This document shows positions 1 through 6,847 of a stretch of DNA of 10,196 bases, piece after piece. The stretch spans positions 1-10,196 of the forward strand of contig JAJNBO010000047.1 of the NCBI GenBank assembly GCA_021156245.1. The letters are read 5' to 3'. Made by a program: the position numbers and the translations under genes. The notes below the pieces were generated by a model, which was not told the origin of the DNA, did no database searches, and was given only the letters and a program-made list of their open reading frames with translations. The DNA is from Ramlibacter sp. (GTDB lineage Bacteria; Pseudomonadota; Gammaproteobacteria; Burkholderiales; Burkholderiaceae_C). Numbering within the stretch: position 1 is the first letter of the stretch; each line of letters opens with the position of its first letter.

Positions 1-714
<714 letters not shown>

Positions 715-721
715 TGGGTGG

Positions 722-761
722 CTCCGGAAAGCGTGTTGGTGAAGAACCCACGGTTCCGGAG
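722..761 (-). promoter_or_regulatory. Possible ribosome-binding-site hairpin (riboswitch expression platform) of ahcY
   Basis: On the minus strand CUCCGGAA (761-754) is perfectly complementary to UUCCGGAG (729-722), and the second arm contains the GGAG that serves as the ahcY Shine-Dalgarno sequence. Within the same leader ACCCAC (785-780), directly abutting the aptamer, can pair with GUGGGU (751-746) in the intervening loop. The arrangement would let aptamer folding influence exposure of the ribosome binding site. No run of U follows either stem, so translational control is more likely than intrinsic termination. Pairings are read directly; the switching model is inference. Confidence 0.5.
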
Positions 762-782
762 GCCTCACCGCACGGAAGAGTG

Positions 783-846
783 GGTGAGCGTCGTTGCATG
801 CTTAGCCGAGCCTCGCGTCCTGGGCGGACGCTGCAACGCTCCTCGG
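783..846 (-). ncRNA. SAH riboswitch aptamer in the ahcY leader
   Basis: Read on the minus strand, the leader shows the recognisable SAH riboswitch layout: CCGAGGAGCG at the 5' end, a small hairpin, AGGCUCGG, then UGCAACG and CGCUCACC. Visible pairings are CCGAG (846-842) with CUCGG (810-806), the hairpin GCGUCC (831-826) with GGACGC (820-815) around a 5-base loop, and GAGCG-UUGCA (841-832) with UGCAA (798-794) plus CGCUC (790-786). The last set crosses the first, giving the pseudoknot known for this class. Members of this family bind SAH, discriminate against S-adenosylmethionine, and turn on ahcY-type genes. The position, 69 bases upstream of the ahcY start codon and on the same strand, fits that role. 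Outer limits are approximate by a few bases. Confidence 0.92.
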
Positions 847-854
847 TTGGGCGC

Positions 855-884
855 ATTTTATCGGAAAGCGGCGCGGCGCCCCAA
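855..884 (-). promoter_or_regulatory. Probable sigma-70 promoter of ahcY
   Basis: On the minus strand a TAAAAT (860-855) forms a good -10 element, and TTGGGG (884-879) is a partial -35 element at 18 bases spacing. The predicted transcription start, near 848, falls immediately in front of the riboswitch aptamer, which is where a leader RNA should begin. The -35 element is weak. Inferred from motif position only. Confidence 0.5.
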
Positions 885-914
885 GGAAGGGGTTTCATCC
901 TGTACAAACCCGCC

Positions 915-1988
915 ATGGCATCCACCGGACTCCCCACGCCCCCCATCGAGCCGATGCTCGCCAAGATCGCGGAGGCACTGCCCACCGAAGAAGGCTTCCT
1001 GTTCGAGCCCAAATGGGACGGCTTTCGCGCGCTGGTCTTCCGCGGGCCCGAGCAGACGTACCTGCAGAGCCGCGACTTGCGGCCGTTGAACCGGTACTTC
1101 CCGGAACTGGAGAAGGCGCTGCACGATGCGTTGCCCAAGGGCTGCGTGCTGGACGGGGAGATCGTGGTGGCAGGCCCCAACGGCCTGGATTTCGACGCGC
1201 TGCAGCAGCGCATCCATCCGGCGCCCTCCCGCATCGCCAAGCTGTCGAAGGAGACGCCGGCCGGCTTCGTGGCTTTCGACCTGCTGGCCGCAGGCGGCAA
1301 GTCGACCATGGACCTGCCGCAGTCGGAACGGCGGCTCCGGCTGGAACGGCTGCTCGGCAAGCCGAAGCCGCCGCTGCACCTGACCCCGGTGACGCGCGAC
1401 CGGGCCGAGGCCGAGAAGTGGCTGAGCGAGTTCGAAGGCGCGGGGCTGGACGGCGTGATCGCCAAGCTGGAGAAGGCGCCCTACCAGCCGGGCAAGCGCA
1501 CGATGCTCAAGATCAAGCACGTGCGCAGCGCGGACTGCGTGGTGGCGGGCTTCCGCTGGTACAAGGACCGCGACGATGCGGTGGGGTCGCTGCTGCTCGG
1601 CCTCTACGACGACAACGGCGTGCTGCACCACGTGGGCGTGACCTCGGCGTTCACCATGGCGGTTCGCGAACAGCTCGCCAAGGACCTGGCGCCCTTGCGC
1701 AGCGGCGTCGAAGACCACCCTTGGCGCGAGTGGGCCGGCGCCCAGGTCGGTGACGCGCAGCGCATGCCCGGCGCCCAGAGCCGCTGGAGCGGCGGCAAGG
1801 ACCTGAGCTGGGTGCCGCTGCGGCCGGAGCGCGTGGTCGAAGTCAAGTACGACCACCTGCAGGGGGATCGCTTCCGCCATGCGACGGTGTTCCTGCGCTG
1901 GCGACCGGACAAGCCGGCGAAGGAATGCCGCTACGACCAGCTGGAGGTGACGACGCCGTTCGCGCTGGCGAAGGTGTTCGGGGCGTAG
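915..1988 (+). CDS. Stand-alone ATP-dependent DNA ligase (LigC-like, 357 aa)
   Basis: Joins DNA nicks through an enzyme-AMP intermediate; in bacteria such small ligases act in repair beside the NAD-dependent LigA. The nucleotidyltransferase motifs appear in order: motif I EPKWDGFRA with the AMP-accepting Lys K33, SRDLRPLNRYFPEL (52-65), motif III DGEIVV (80-85), FVAFDLL (118-124), motif IV LDGVIAKL (178-185), motif V KIKH (199-202). The C-terminal half has an OB-fold domain ending in the motif VI-like segment around 319-333. No primase/polymerase or phosphoesterase domain is attached, so this is not full-length LigD. ATG 915 is preferred because the conserved IEPMLA segment follows soon after, but the purine-rich AAGGAAGGGG (883-892) is 22 bases away. 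A CTG at 900 would sit at better spacing and add five residues. The gene is divergent from ahcY; no Ku gene is in the window. A role in end joining or base excision repair cannot be decided here. Confidence 0.9.
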   Translation: MASTGLPTPPIEPMLAKIAEALPTEEGFLFEPKWDGFRALVFRGPEQTYLQSRDLRPLNRYFPELEKALHDALPKGCVLDGEIVVAGPNGLDFDALQQRIHPAPSRIAKLSKETPAGFVAFDLLAAGGKSTMDLPQSERRLRLERLLGKPKPPLHLTPVTRDRAEAEKWLSEFEGAGLDGVIAKLEKAPYQPGKRTMLKIKHVRSADCVVAGFRWYKDRDDAVGSLLLGLYDDNGVLHHVGVTSAFTMAVREQLAKDLAPLRSGVEDHPWREWAGAQVGDAQRMPGAQSRWSGGKDLSWVPLRPERVVEVKYDHLQGDRFRHATVFLRWRPDKPAKECRYDQLEVTTPFALAKVFGA

Positions 1989-1999
1989 CACCGCGCGCG

Positions 2000-3451
2000 T
2001 CAAGGCACCGGATGGTGCGCGCCGAGCGGCGGCGCCACCTCCTCCAGCGGCCGCCGCTCCGCCGCCACCGCCCAGCGCCAGGCCACCGCCGCCGCCACGA
2101 TCACCAGCACAGACCCCAGCAGATAGCCCGCGAACACGTTGCCGCGGCTGCCGGTGGCGATCAACGCACCGAACAGGGCGGGCGCGGCGAAGCCGCCGAC
2201 GCCGGTGCCCACCGCATAGAAGATCGAGATCGCCAGCGCCCGCATCTCCAGCGGGAACACCTCGCTGACGGTGAGGTAGGCCGAGCTGGCCGCGGCCGAG
2301 GCCAGGAAGAACACCACGGACCAGGCCAGCGTCATGGTCGTCGCATCCAGCCACCCGTTGACGAAGCCCGCGCCGGTGAGCGCCAGCGTCACGCCGGACA
2401 GCGCGTAGGTGGCGGCGATCATGGGGCGCCGCCCCCACCGGTCGAACAGCGGCCCCAGCAGCAATGGCCCCAGGAAATTGCCCAGCGCGAACGGCAGGAT
2501 GAACCAGCCCACGCGCTCCGCCGGCACCGCGTAGAAGCGGGTGAGCACCAGCGCATAGGTGAAGAAGATGGCGTTGTAGAAGAAGGCCTGCGACACCATC
2601 AGCGCCAGCACCACGACGCTGCGTTGTGGATAGCGGCGCAGCAGCACGTGGGCGACTTCCGCCATGGTGGGAAGGCGCGCGCGATGGAAGCTGACATGCC
2701 CCGCCGCGGGGACCGGCGGCAGCGCGCCGTGCTGCGCCCGGACCTCGCGTTCGATGTCCTCGACGATGCGCTCGGCTTCTTCCGTACGCCCGTGCGCGAT
2801 CAGCCAGCGCGGGCTTTCCGGCACATGGCGGCGCACTACCAGGATGGCCAGCGCCAGCACCGCGCCCAACAGGAAGCCGGCGCGCCAGCCCTCCTGCGGC
2901 CCGAGCACGCGGGAATCCAGCAACACGAGGCTGAGCACCGCGCCCAGTGCGGCGCCCACCCAGAAGCTGCCGTTGATGGCCAGGCTGACGCGGCCGCGCA
3001 CGCGCGCCGGGATCAGCTCGTCGATCGCGGAATTGATCGCGGCATACTCCCCGCCGATGCCGATGCCCGTGAGGAAGCGGCACAGCGCGAAGCTGCCGAA
3101 GCCGACCGAAAAGGCCGTGGCGATGGTCGCCAGCATGTAGACCGCCAGCGTGATGAGGAACAGGCGCTTGCGTCCCAGCCGATCGGCCAGCCGGCCGAAG
3201 AACAGCGCGCCGAGCACTGCCCCGCCGACGTACAGCGAACCCGACCAGCCGATCTGCGTGGCCGTCAGGCCCAGCGTATCCGGACGCTCCAGCACGCTGC
3301 CGATGGAGCCGACGATCGTGACTTCCAGTCCGTCCAGCACCCACGCCACGCCGAGCGCCAGGACGACGCGCCAGTGCCAGCGCGACCAGGGCAGGCGGTC
3401 CAGCCGCGCGGGGACGTCGCTTCCCCGCGCTGAATGTGTCTCGTCGCGCAT
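2000..3451 (-). CDS. Major facilitator superfamily transporter, sugar/organic-acid:H+ symporter type (483 aa)
   Basis: Inner-membrane permease with about 12 hydrophobic segments, presumably importing a solute with protons. TM1 (about 29-50) contains LDGLEVTIVG with acidic residues D40 and E44. The loop between TM2 and TM3 has motif A, GRLADRLGRKR (86-96), repeated in degenerate form as DRWGRRP (337-343) in the second half. PESPRWL (211-217) before the central cytoplasmic loop and SEVFPLEMRALA (396-407) are signatures of the sugar-porter and related metabolite:H+ symporter families. The start at 3451 is chosen because GGGGAAG lies 9 bases upstream; an in-frame ATG at 3460 overlaps that site and would add MPP. 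It is the last gene of the minus-strand cluster, 90 to 99 bases after the enolase-superfamily gene, so it probably imports the substrate of the pathway or an intermediate. The substrate is unknown; a separate promoter in the gap cannot be excluded. Confidence 0.88.
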   Translation of the reverse strand: MRDETHSARGSDVPARLDRLPWSRWHWRVVLALGVAWVLDGLEVTIVGSIGSVLERPDTLGLTATQIGWSGSLYVGGAVLGALFFGRLADRLGRKRLFLITLAVYMLATIATAFSVGFGSFALCRFLTGIGIGGEYAAINSAIDELIPARVRGRVSLAINGSFWVGAALGAVLSLVLLDSRVLGPQEGWRAGFLLGAVLALAILVVRRHVPESPRWLIAHGRTEEAERIVEDIEREVRAQHGALPPVPAAGHVSFHRARLPTMAEVAHVLLRRYPQRSVVVLALMVSQAFFYNAIFFTYALVLTRFYAVPAERVGWFILPFALGNFLGPLLLGPLFDRWGRRPMIAATYALSGVTLALTGAGFVNGWLDATTMTLAWSVVFFLASAAASSAYLTVSEVFPLEMRALAISIFYAVGTGVGGFAAPALFGALIATGSRGNVFAGYLLGSVLVIVAAAVAWRWAVAAERRPLEEVAPPLGAHHPVP

Positions 3452-3463
3452 TGGCGGCATCTT

Positions 3464-3479
3464 CCCCGATTCAGCGGGG
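3464..3479 (-). promoter_or_regulatory. Small hairpin over the MFS gene ribosome binding site
   Basis: On the minus strand CCCCG (3479-3475) pairs with CGGGG (3468-3464) around a 6-base loop. The 3' arm contains the GGGG of the only purine-rich stretch in front of the transporter start. There is no T-run afterwards, so it is not an intrinsic terminator; it could tune translation or simply be chance in GC-rich DNA. The rest of the 89-base gap (3461-3549) shows no clear promoter. Confidence 0.25.
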
Positions 3480-3549
3480 TCGCGGTTCGGGCCATGTCGC
3501 CCACGACGACGGCACCGCCATCTTCCTGCCCACGCTCTACCGCGCGCCC

Positions 3550-4659
3550 CTACCCCAGCACCGCCAGCTTCTTCCGCTCGACCAACGCGAAATCGATCTG
3601 CGCCCCCAGCCCTGGCCCTGTCGGCGCGTGCACCAGGCCCGCCGCATCGATCGCGATGTCCTGCACCAGTCCGTATTTCTGCGACTCGGCCGGCAGCAGC
3701 ACCTCGAAGAACTCCGTGTTCTTCAGCGCCATGATCACGTGGAGGTTGGCCACGTTGTTCAAGGAATTACCGCCGTGGTGCACCTCGAAGTTGAGGTGGA
3801 AGGCTTCGGCCAGGTGCGCCACCTTCATCAGCCCGGTGATGCCGCCCTTCACCGCCACGTCGCCGCGCAGGTAGTCCGTGGCGCGCTCCTTCACCCAGGG
3901 CGTGAACGAGTCGAGCCCGCCCGCGGGGTACTCGGTCGCCATGATCGGGATGTGCAGGTGCTTGCGCAGTTCGAGGTAGTTGTAGATGTCGTTGTCGGCG
4001 AGCGGATCCTCGTACCAGTAGTAGCCGAGCTCCTGCGCCGCCAGGCCCACGCGCAGCGCGGCCGGGTAGTCGTAGCTCCAGGCGGCGTCGAGCATCAGCA
4101 GGTAGTCGTCACCGACGGCCTCGCGGACCGCTTCGCAGACCTGGATGTCGCCCCTCCACTCCTGCGGCGGGTGGATCTTGTAGGCGACCAGGTTCTGCGC
4201 CTTGTACTTCAGCGCCTCTTCCGCATAGGCGCCCGGGCTCGCCAGCACGGCCGAGCTCATGTACGCCGGCACCTTGTCGCGGTAGGTGCCCAGGAGGTTG
4301 TGGATCGGCAGGCCCGCGGCCTGGCCGGCGATGTCCCACAGGGCGACGTCGACGGCGCCGATGCTGCGGACGGTGGTGGTCCGCACCCGCTTCCACATCG
4401 CCTGGTACAGGCGCTCGCGCTGCAGCGGGTCCTGCCCGAGCAGCAAGGGCTTGAGCACGCGGATGAGGCTGCCACCGTCCGAGTCCGCGGGAAAGAACGC
4501 GGAGCCGAGGAAGGCGTGGCCGGTGACGCCCTGGTCCGTGCGGATCGCGAGCAGTCCCAGCTTGCTGGCGCCGGAGAACTTGCCGGTGTGCGCGCCGTAG
4601 CTGGTCGCCGGGATGTCGTCCCACGCGAACAGCGTCAGCGTGACGTCGGTGATCTTCAT
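3550..4659 (-). CDS. Enolase superfamily protein, mandelate racemase subgroup, probable acid-sugar dehydratase (369 aa)
   Basis: Cytosolic (beta/alpha)7-beta barrel enzyme expected to abstract the proton alpha to a carboxylate using Mg2+; most relatives dehydrate sugar acids. An N-terminal capping domain (about 1-125) includes SIGAVDVALWDIAG (99-112). Barrel residues in order are K161-x-H163 (YKIHPP) at strand 2, metal ligands D191 (LMLDAAWSY), E217 (YWYEDP) and E243 (ATEYPAGG), then D267 and H294/H295 (FEVHHGG), giving the His-Asp dyad that marks the mandelate racemase subgroup, and E319 at the end of the barrel. The usual second Lys of KxK is His. Length is normal for the family. The ATG at 4659 overlaps the stop of the upstream binding-protein gene by four bases (ATGA), so the two are translationally coupled. 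It is clearly more divergent than the two enzymes at 5644-6792 and 6848-7990. Family assignment is firm; the substrate is not identified. Confidence 0.9.
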   Translation of the reverse strand: MKITDVTLTLFAWDDIPATSYGAHTGKFSGASKLGLLAIRTDQGVTGHAFLGSAFFPADSDGGSLIRVLKPLLLGQDPLQRERLYQAMWKRVRTTTVRSIGAVDVALWDIAGQAAGLPIHNLLGTYRDKVPAYMSSAVLASPGAYAEEALKYKAQNLVAYKIHPPQEWRGDIQVCEAVREAVGDDYLLMLDAAWSYDYPAALRVGLAAQELGYYWYEDPLADNDIYNYLELRKHLHIPIMATEYPAGGLDSFTPWVKERATDYLRGDVAVKGGITGLMKVAHLAEAFHLNFEVHHGGNSLNNVANLHVIMALKNTEFFEVLLPAESQKYGLVQDIAIDAAGLVHAPTGPGLGAQIDFALVERKKLAVLG

Positions 4660-5627
4660 TCGATGCGGATGTTGGCGTCGCGGATCAACTGGGTCCACTT
4701 GGTGACTTCGCTGCGCACCAGCGTGCTGAACTGCTCCGGCGTGCTGGCCACCACTTCGACGCCCTGGTCGTTGAAGCGCTTGACGACGTCCGGCTCCTTC
4801 AGGAGCGCCACCACGTCGCGATTGAGCTTGTCGACGACAGGTTTCGGCGTACCCGCCGCGACCTGCATGCCGAACCACACGTTCACCTCGAAGCCGGGCA
4901 CGCCGGACTCGGCCACCGTCGGCGCATCGGGCAGCAGCGCGGACCGCTTCAGGCCGCTGACGCCGATCACCTTCATCTTGCCGGCCTTGATGTGCTGCAC
5001 GACGTTGGGCACGTTGTCGAACAGCGCGTCGATCTCGCCGCCCAGCAGCGCGGTGACGGCCGGCGCGCTGCCCTTGTACGGGATGTGCGCCAGCTTCGTG
5101 CCGGTCATCTTCATGAACAGTTCCATCGTGAGGTGGTTCGAGGAACCGGAGCCGGTGGAGCCGAAGTTCATCTTTCCCGGGTTCTTCTTCGCGTAGTCGA
5201 TGAACTCGGCGACGCTGGACACGGGAAGGTCGTTGCGCACCACCAGCGCGTTCATCGTGCTGCCCGCCCACACCAGCGGCTGGAAGTCCTTCAGCGCGTC
5301 GTACGGCAGCTTGTCGCCGTACAGGCCCGGCAGCGCGGAGAACGGCAGCGGCGTGATGAGGATGGTGTAGCCGTCGGCGGGCGACTTGGCCACGAACACG
5401 TTGCCCAGCGTCGTGTTGCCGCCCGGCTTGTTCTCCACCACCACGGTCTGGTTCCAGGTCTTGCCCAGCTTCTCCGCGGAGACGCGTGCCAGCGTGTCGT
5501 TGAAGCCCCCGGGCGGATACGGCACCACGAACTTCACGCCGCGTTCGGGGAAGCCCTGCGCCGAAGCGCCGGCCGCCACGATGCCCAGGAACGCCGCCGC
5601 CAGCAGGCGGATCATCAGGTTGCGCAT
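4656..5627 (-). CDS. Bug/TctC-family periplasmic substrate-binding protein (323 aa)
   Basis: Exported binding protein of the tripartite tricarboxylate transporter type, a family strongly expanded in Burkholderiales, that captures carboxylates in the periplasm. Residues 1-23 form a Sec signal peptide (charged start, hydrophobic core, ASA cleavage site before QG). The mature part has the family landmarks: VPYPPGGFNDTLAR (35-48) as the ligand loop, VENKPGGN (64-71), the FGSTGSGSSNHLTMELF segment, and IPYKGSAPAV followed by GGEIDALFDN. The start at 5627 is supported by AAGGAG at 5638-5633, 5 bases upstream, and by the signal peptide beginning there. No TctA or TctB membrane partner is in the window, so it may work with a distant transporter or as a sensor. 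It sits between two dehydratase-type genes, 16 bases after the upstream one and overlapping the downstream one by 4 bases. The ligand is probably the sugar acid or organic acid degraded by the operon (inference). Confidence 0.93.
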   Translation of the reverse strand: MRNLMIRLLAAAFLGIVAAGASAQGFPERGVKFVVPYPPGGFNDTLARVSAEKLGKTWNQTVVVENKPGGNTTLGNVFVAKSPADGYTILITPLPFSALPGLYGDKLPYDALKDFQPLVWAGSTMNALVVRNDLPVSSVAEFIDYAKKNPGKMNFGSTGSGSSNHLTMELFMKMTGTKLAHIPYKGSAPAVTALLGGEIDALFDNVPNVVQHIKAGKMKVIGVSGLKRSALLPDAPTVAESGVPGFEVNVWFGMQVAAGTPKPVVDKLNRDVVALLKEPDVVKRFNDQGVEVVASTPEQFSTLVRSEVTKWTQLIRDANIRIE

Positions 5628-5643
5628 GTCGTCTCCTTGTCGT

Positions 5644-6792
5644 TCAGAACTTGACCACGTAGCCGGGTCCGTCGATGGACGGATACTTCTCGAAGAGGGA
5701 CTCGTCGACCTCGACACCGAGGCCGTGGCCGCTGGGCGGCTCGACGCAGCCGTCGCGGCCGATCTCGAAGGTGCCGCCGAACATGTCGCGGAAGGGGTTG
5801 AACTTCGACACGCAGGCTTCGAAGTAGCCGGCGTTCTCGGTGGCCGCCATGAAGTGCAGCGTGGCCGCGTGGTTCAGGCCGGTGGCCGAACTGTGGGGGT
5901 TGATGGGAATGCGCCATGCCGAGGCGATGGCGGCGATGCGCACGCCCTCCGTGATGCCGCCGCACTTGGACAGGTCCGGCTGCCACACCTGCACCGCCCC
6001 AGCCTCCAGCAGCTGCGCGAATTCGAAGCGGGTGTAGTGGTTCTCGCCGGCGGCGATGGGCACCAGCGGCGTGATCTTCGCCGCCTCGCGGTAGGAGGCG
6101 AAGTCGTTGCACGCGAACGGCTCCTCCAGCCAGCCCGCCCGGATGTCGGCCAGCACCGGGAGCACGCGGCGCGCGTCCGCCATGGTGTACGCCGTGTTGG
6201 CGTCGCTGAGGATGTCCACGCCGTCGCCCAGCGCCTTGCGCACGTGCAGCACGCGCTCGATGTCCACGGCGGCGCTGTCGCCGAGGCGCAGCTTCAAGGC
6301 CTTGTAGCCGCGCTCGATGTAGCCCTGCGCTTCGTCGGCGAGCGACTCCTTCGGCTGGTAGCCGAGCGCGATGCCGCCCGCATACGCCGGCACGCGCCGG
6401 CGGGTGCCGCCCAGCAACTCGTACAGCGGCATGCCGGCGGCCTTGCCGCGGATGTCCCACAGCGCCATGTCGATGCCGGAAAGCGCCAGCGCCGCGCCCG
6501 CGCCCAGCCCGTGGCTGGACAGCTGCATGCGGTGCACGCGCTGCCACGCGCCGACCACGTCGGTGGCCTGCATGCCCACCAGCATGGGCGCGATGGTGCC
6601 GTGGATCAGGCTGGTGATGGCGCCCGGGCTGCGGCCGGGATGGGCTTCGCCGTAGCCCGTGATGCCCTCGTCCGTCTGCACGCGCACGATGATGGCGTCG
6701 CGCTTGGTGGTGCTGCCCACGCCCATCGTGACGGTCTTGCCCTCCGGCAGGCGGAAGGAAAGGGGGATCGCCTGGATGGCGGTGATCTTCAT
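5644..6792 (-). CDS. Mandelate racemase/muconate lactonizing enzyme family protein, probable acid-sugar dehydratase (382 aa)
   Basis: Mg2+-dependent cytosolic enzyme of the enolase superfamily. The capping domain carries ALALSGIDMALWDIRGK (101-117). In the barrel K167-x-R169 (ALKLRLG) replaces the standard KxK. Metal ligands are D197 (LSDANTAY), E223 (WLEEPF) and E250 (AAGENHYTRFE), and D273 (QPDLSKCGG) with H300 (NPHSS) form the subgroup dyad; E325 (GYFEACV) follows. ATG 6792 is chosen over an in-frame ATG at 6822 because GGAGGAG (6805-6799) lies 6 bases upstream and the family N-terminus MKI begins there. It is a close paralogue of the next upstream gene: in a gapless hand alignment of the first 180 residues I count 104 identities. 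It lies 16 bases before the binding-protein gene. The reaction (dehydration, racemisation or cycloisomerisation) and the substrate are not determined by what is visible. Confidence 0.92.
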   Translation of the reverse strand: MKITAIQAIPLSFRLPEGKTVTMGVGSTTKRDAIIVRVQTDEGITGYGEAHPGRSPGAITSLIHGTIAPMLVGMQATDVVGAWQRVHRMQLSSHGLGAGAALALSGIDMALWDIRGKAAGMPLYELLGGTRRRVPAYAGGIALGYQPKESLADEAQGYIERGYKALKLRLGDSAAVDIERVLHVRKALGDGVDILSDANTAYTMADARRVLPVLADIRAGWLEEPFACNDFASYREAAKITPLVPIAAGENHYTRFEFAQLLEAGAVQVWQPDLSKCGGITEGVRIAAIASAWRIPINPHSSATGLNHAATLHFMAATENAGYFEACVSKFNPFRDMFGGTFEIGRDGCVEPPSGHGLGVEVDESLFEKYPSIDGPGYVVKF

Positions 6793-6847
6793 GCTTGTCT
6801 CCTCCGGTCTCGCGCCGGGCATTCCACCAGTCTAGCGACCCGCGCGG

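Noticed and set aside
1989..2035. GC-rich inverted repeat near the convergent ligase/MFS stop codons as a terminator
   Set aside because: The complementary GCGCGC stretches are short and not followed by a T-run on either strand; the second arm lies within the MFS coding sequence.
858..3344. An 828-codon minus-strand open frame spanning the ligase and the MFS gene
   Set aside because: It runs antisense through all ligase motifs and out of frame through the MFS gene; the translation is repetitive Arg/Gly/Ala-rich sequence.
1925..3433. A 502-codon plus-strand open frame opposite the MFS transporter
   Set aside because: Composition is low-complexity Arg/His/Gln/Ala-rich with no domain; it is the antisense shadow of a GC-rich gene with convincing transmembrane and motif structure.
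4660..5271. In-frame upstream extension of the enolase-superfamily gene at 3550-4659
   Set aside because: The extension is the out-of-frame reading of the binding-protein gene; the conserved MKI start at 4659 with the ATGA overlap explains the true start.
6793..6847. The 55-base gap between the two paralogous enzymes as a separate promoter or attenuator
   Set aside because: Apart from the GGAGGAG ribosome binding site I see no -10/-35 pair, stem-loop with T-run, or conserved element.
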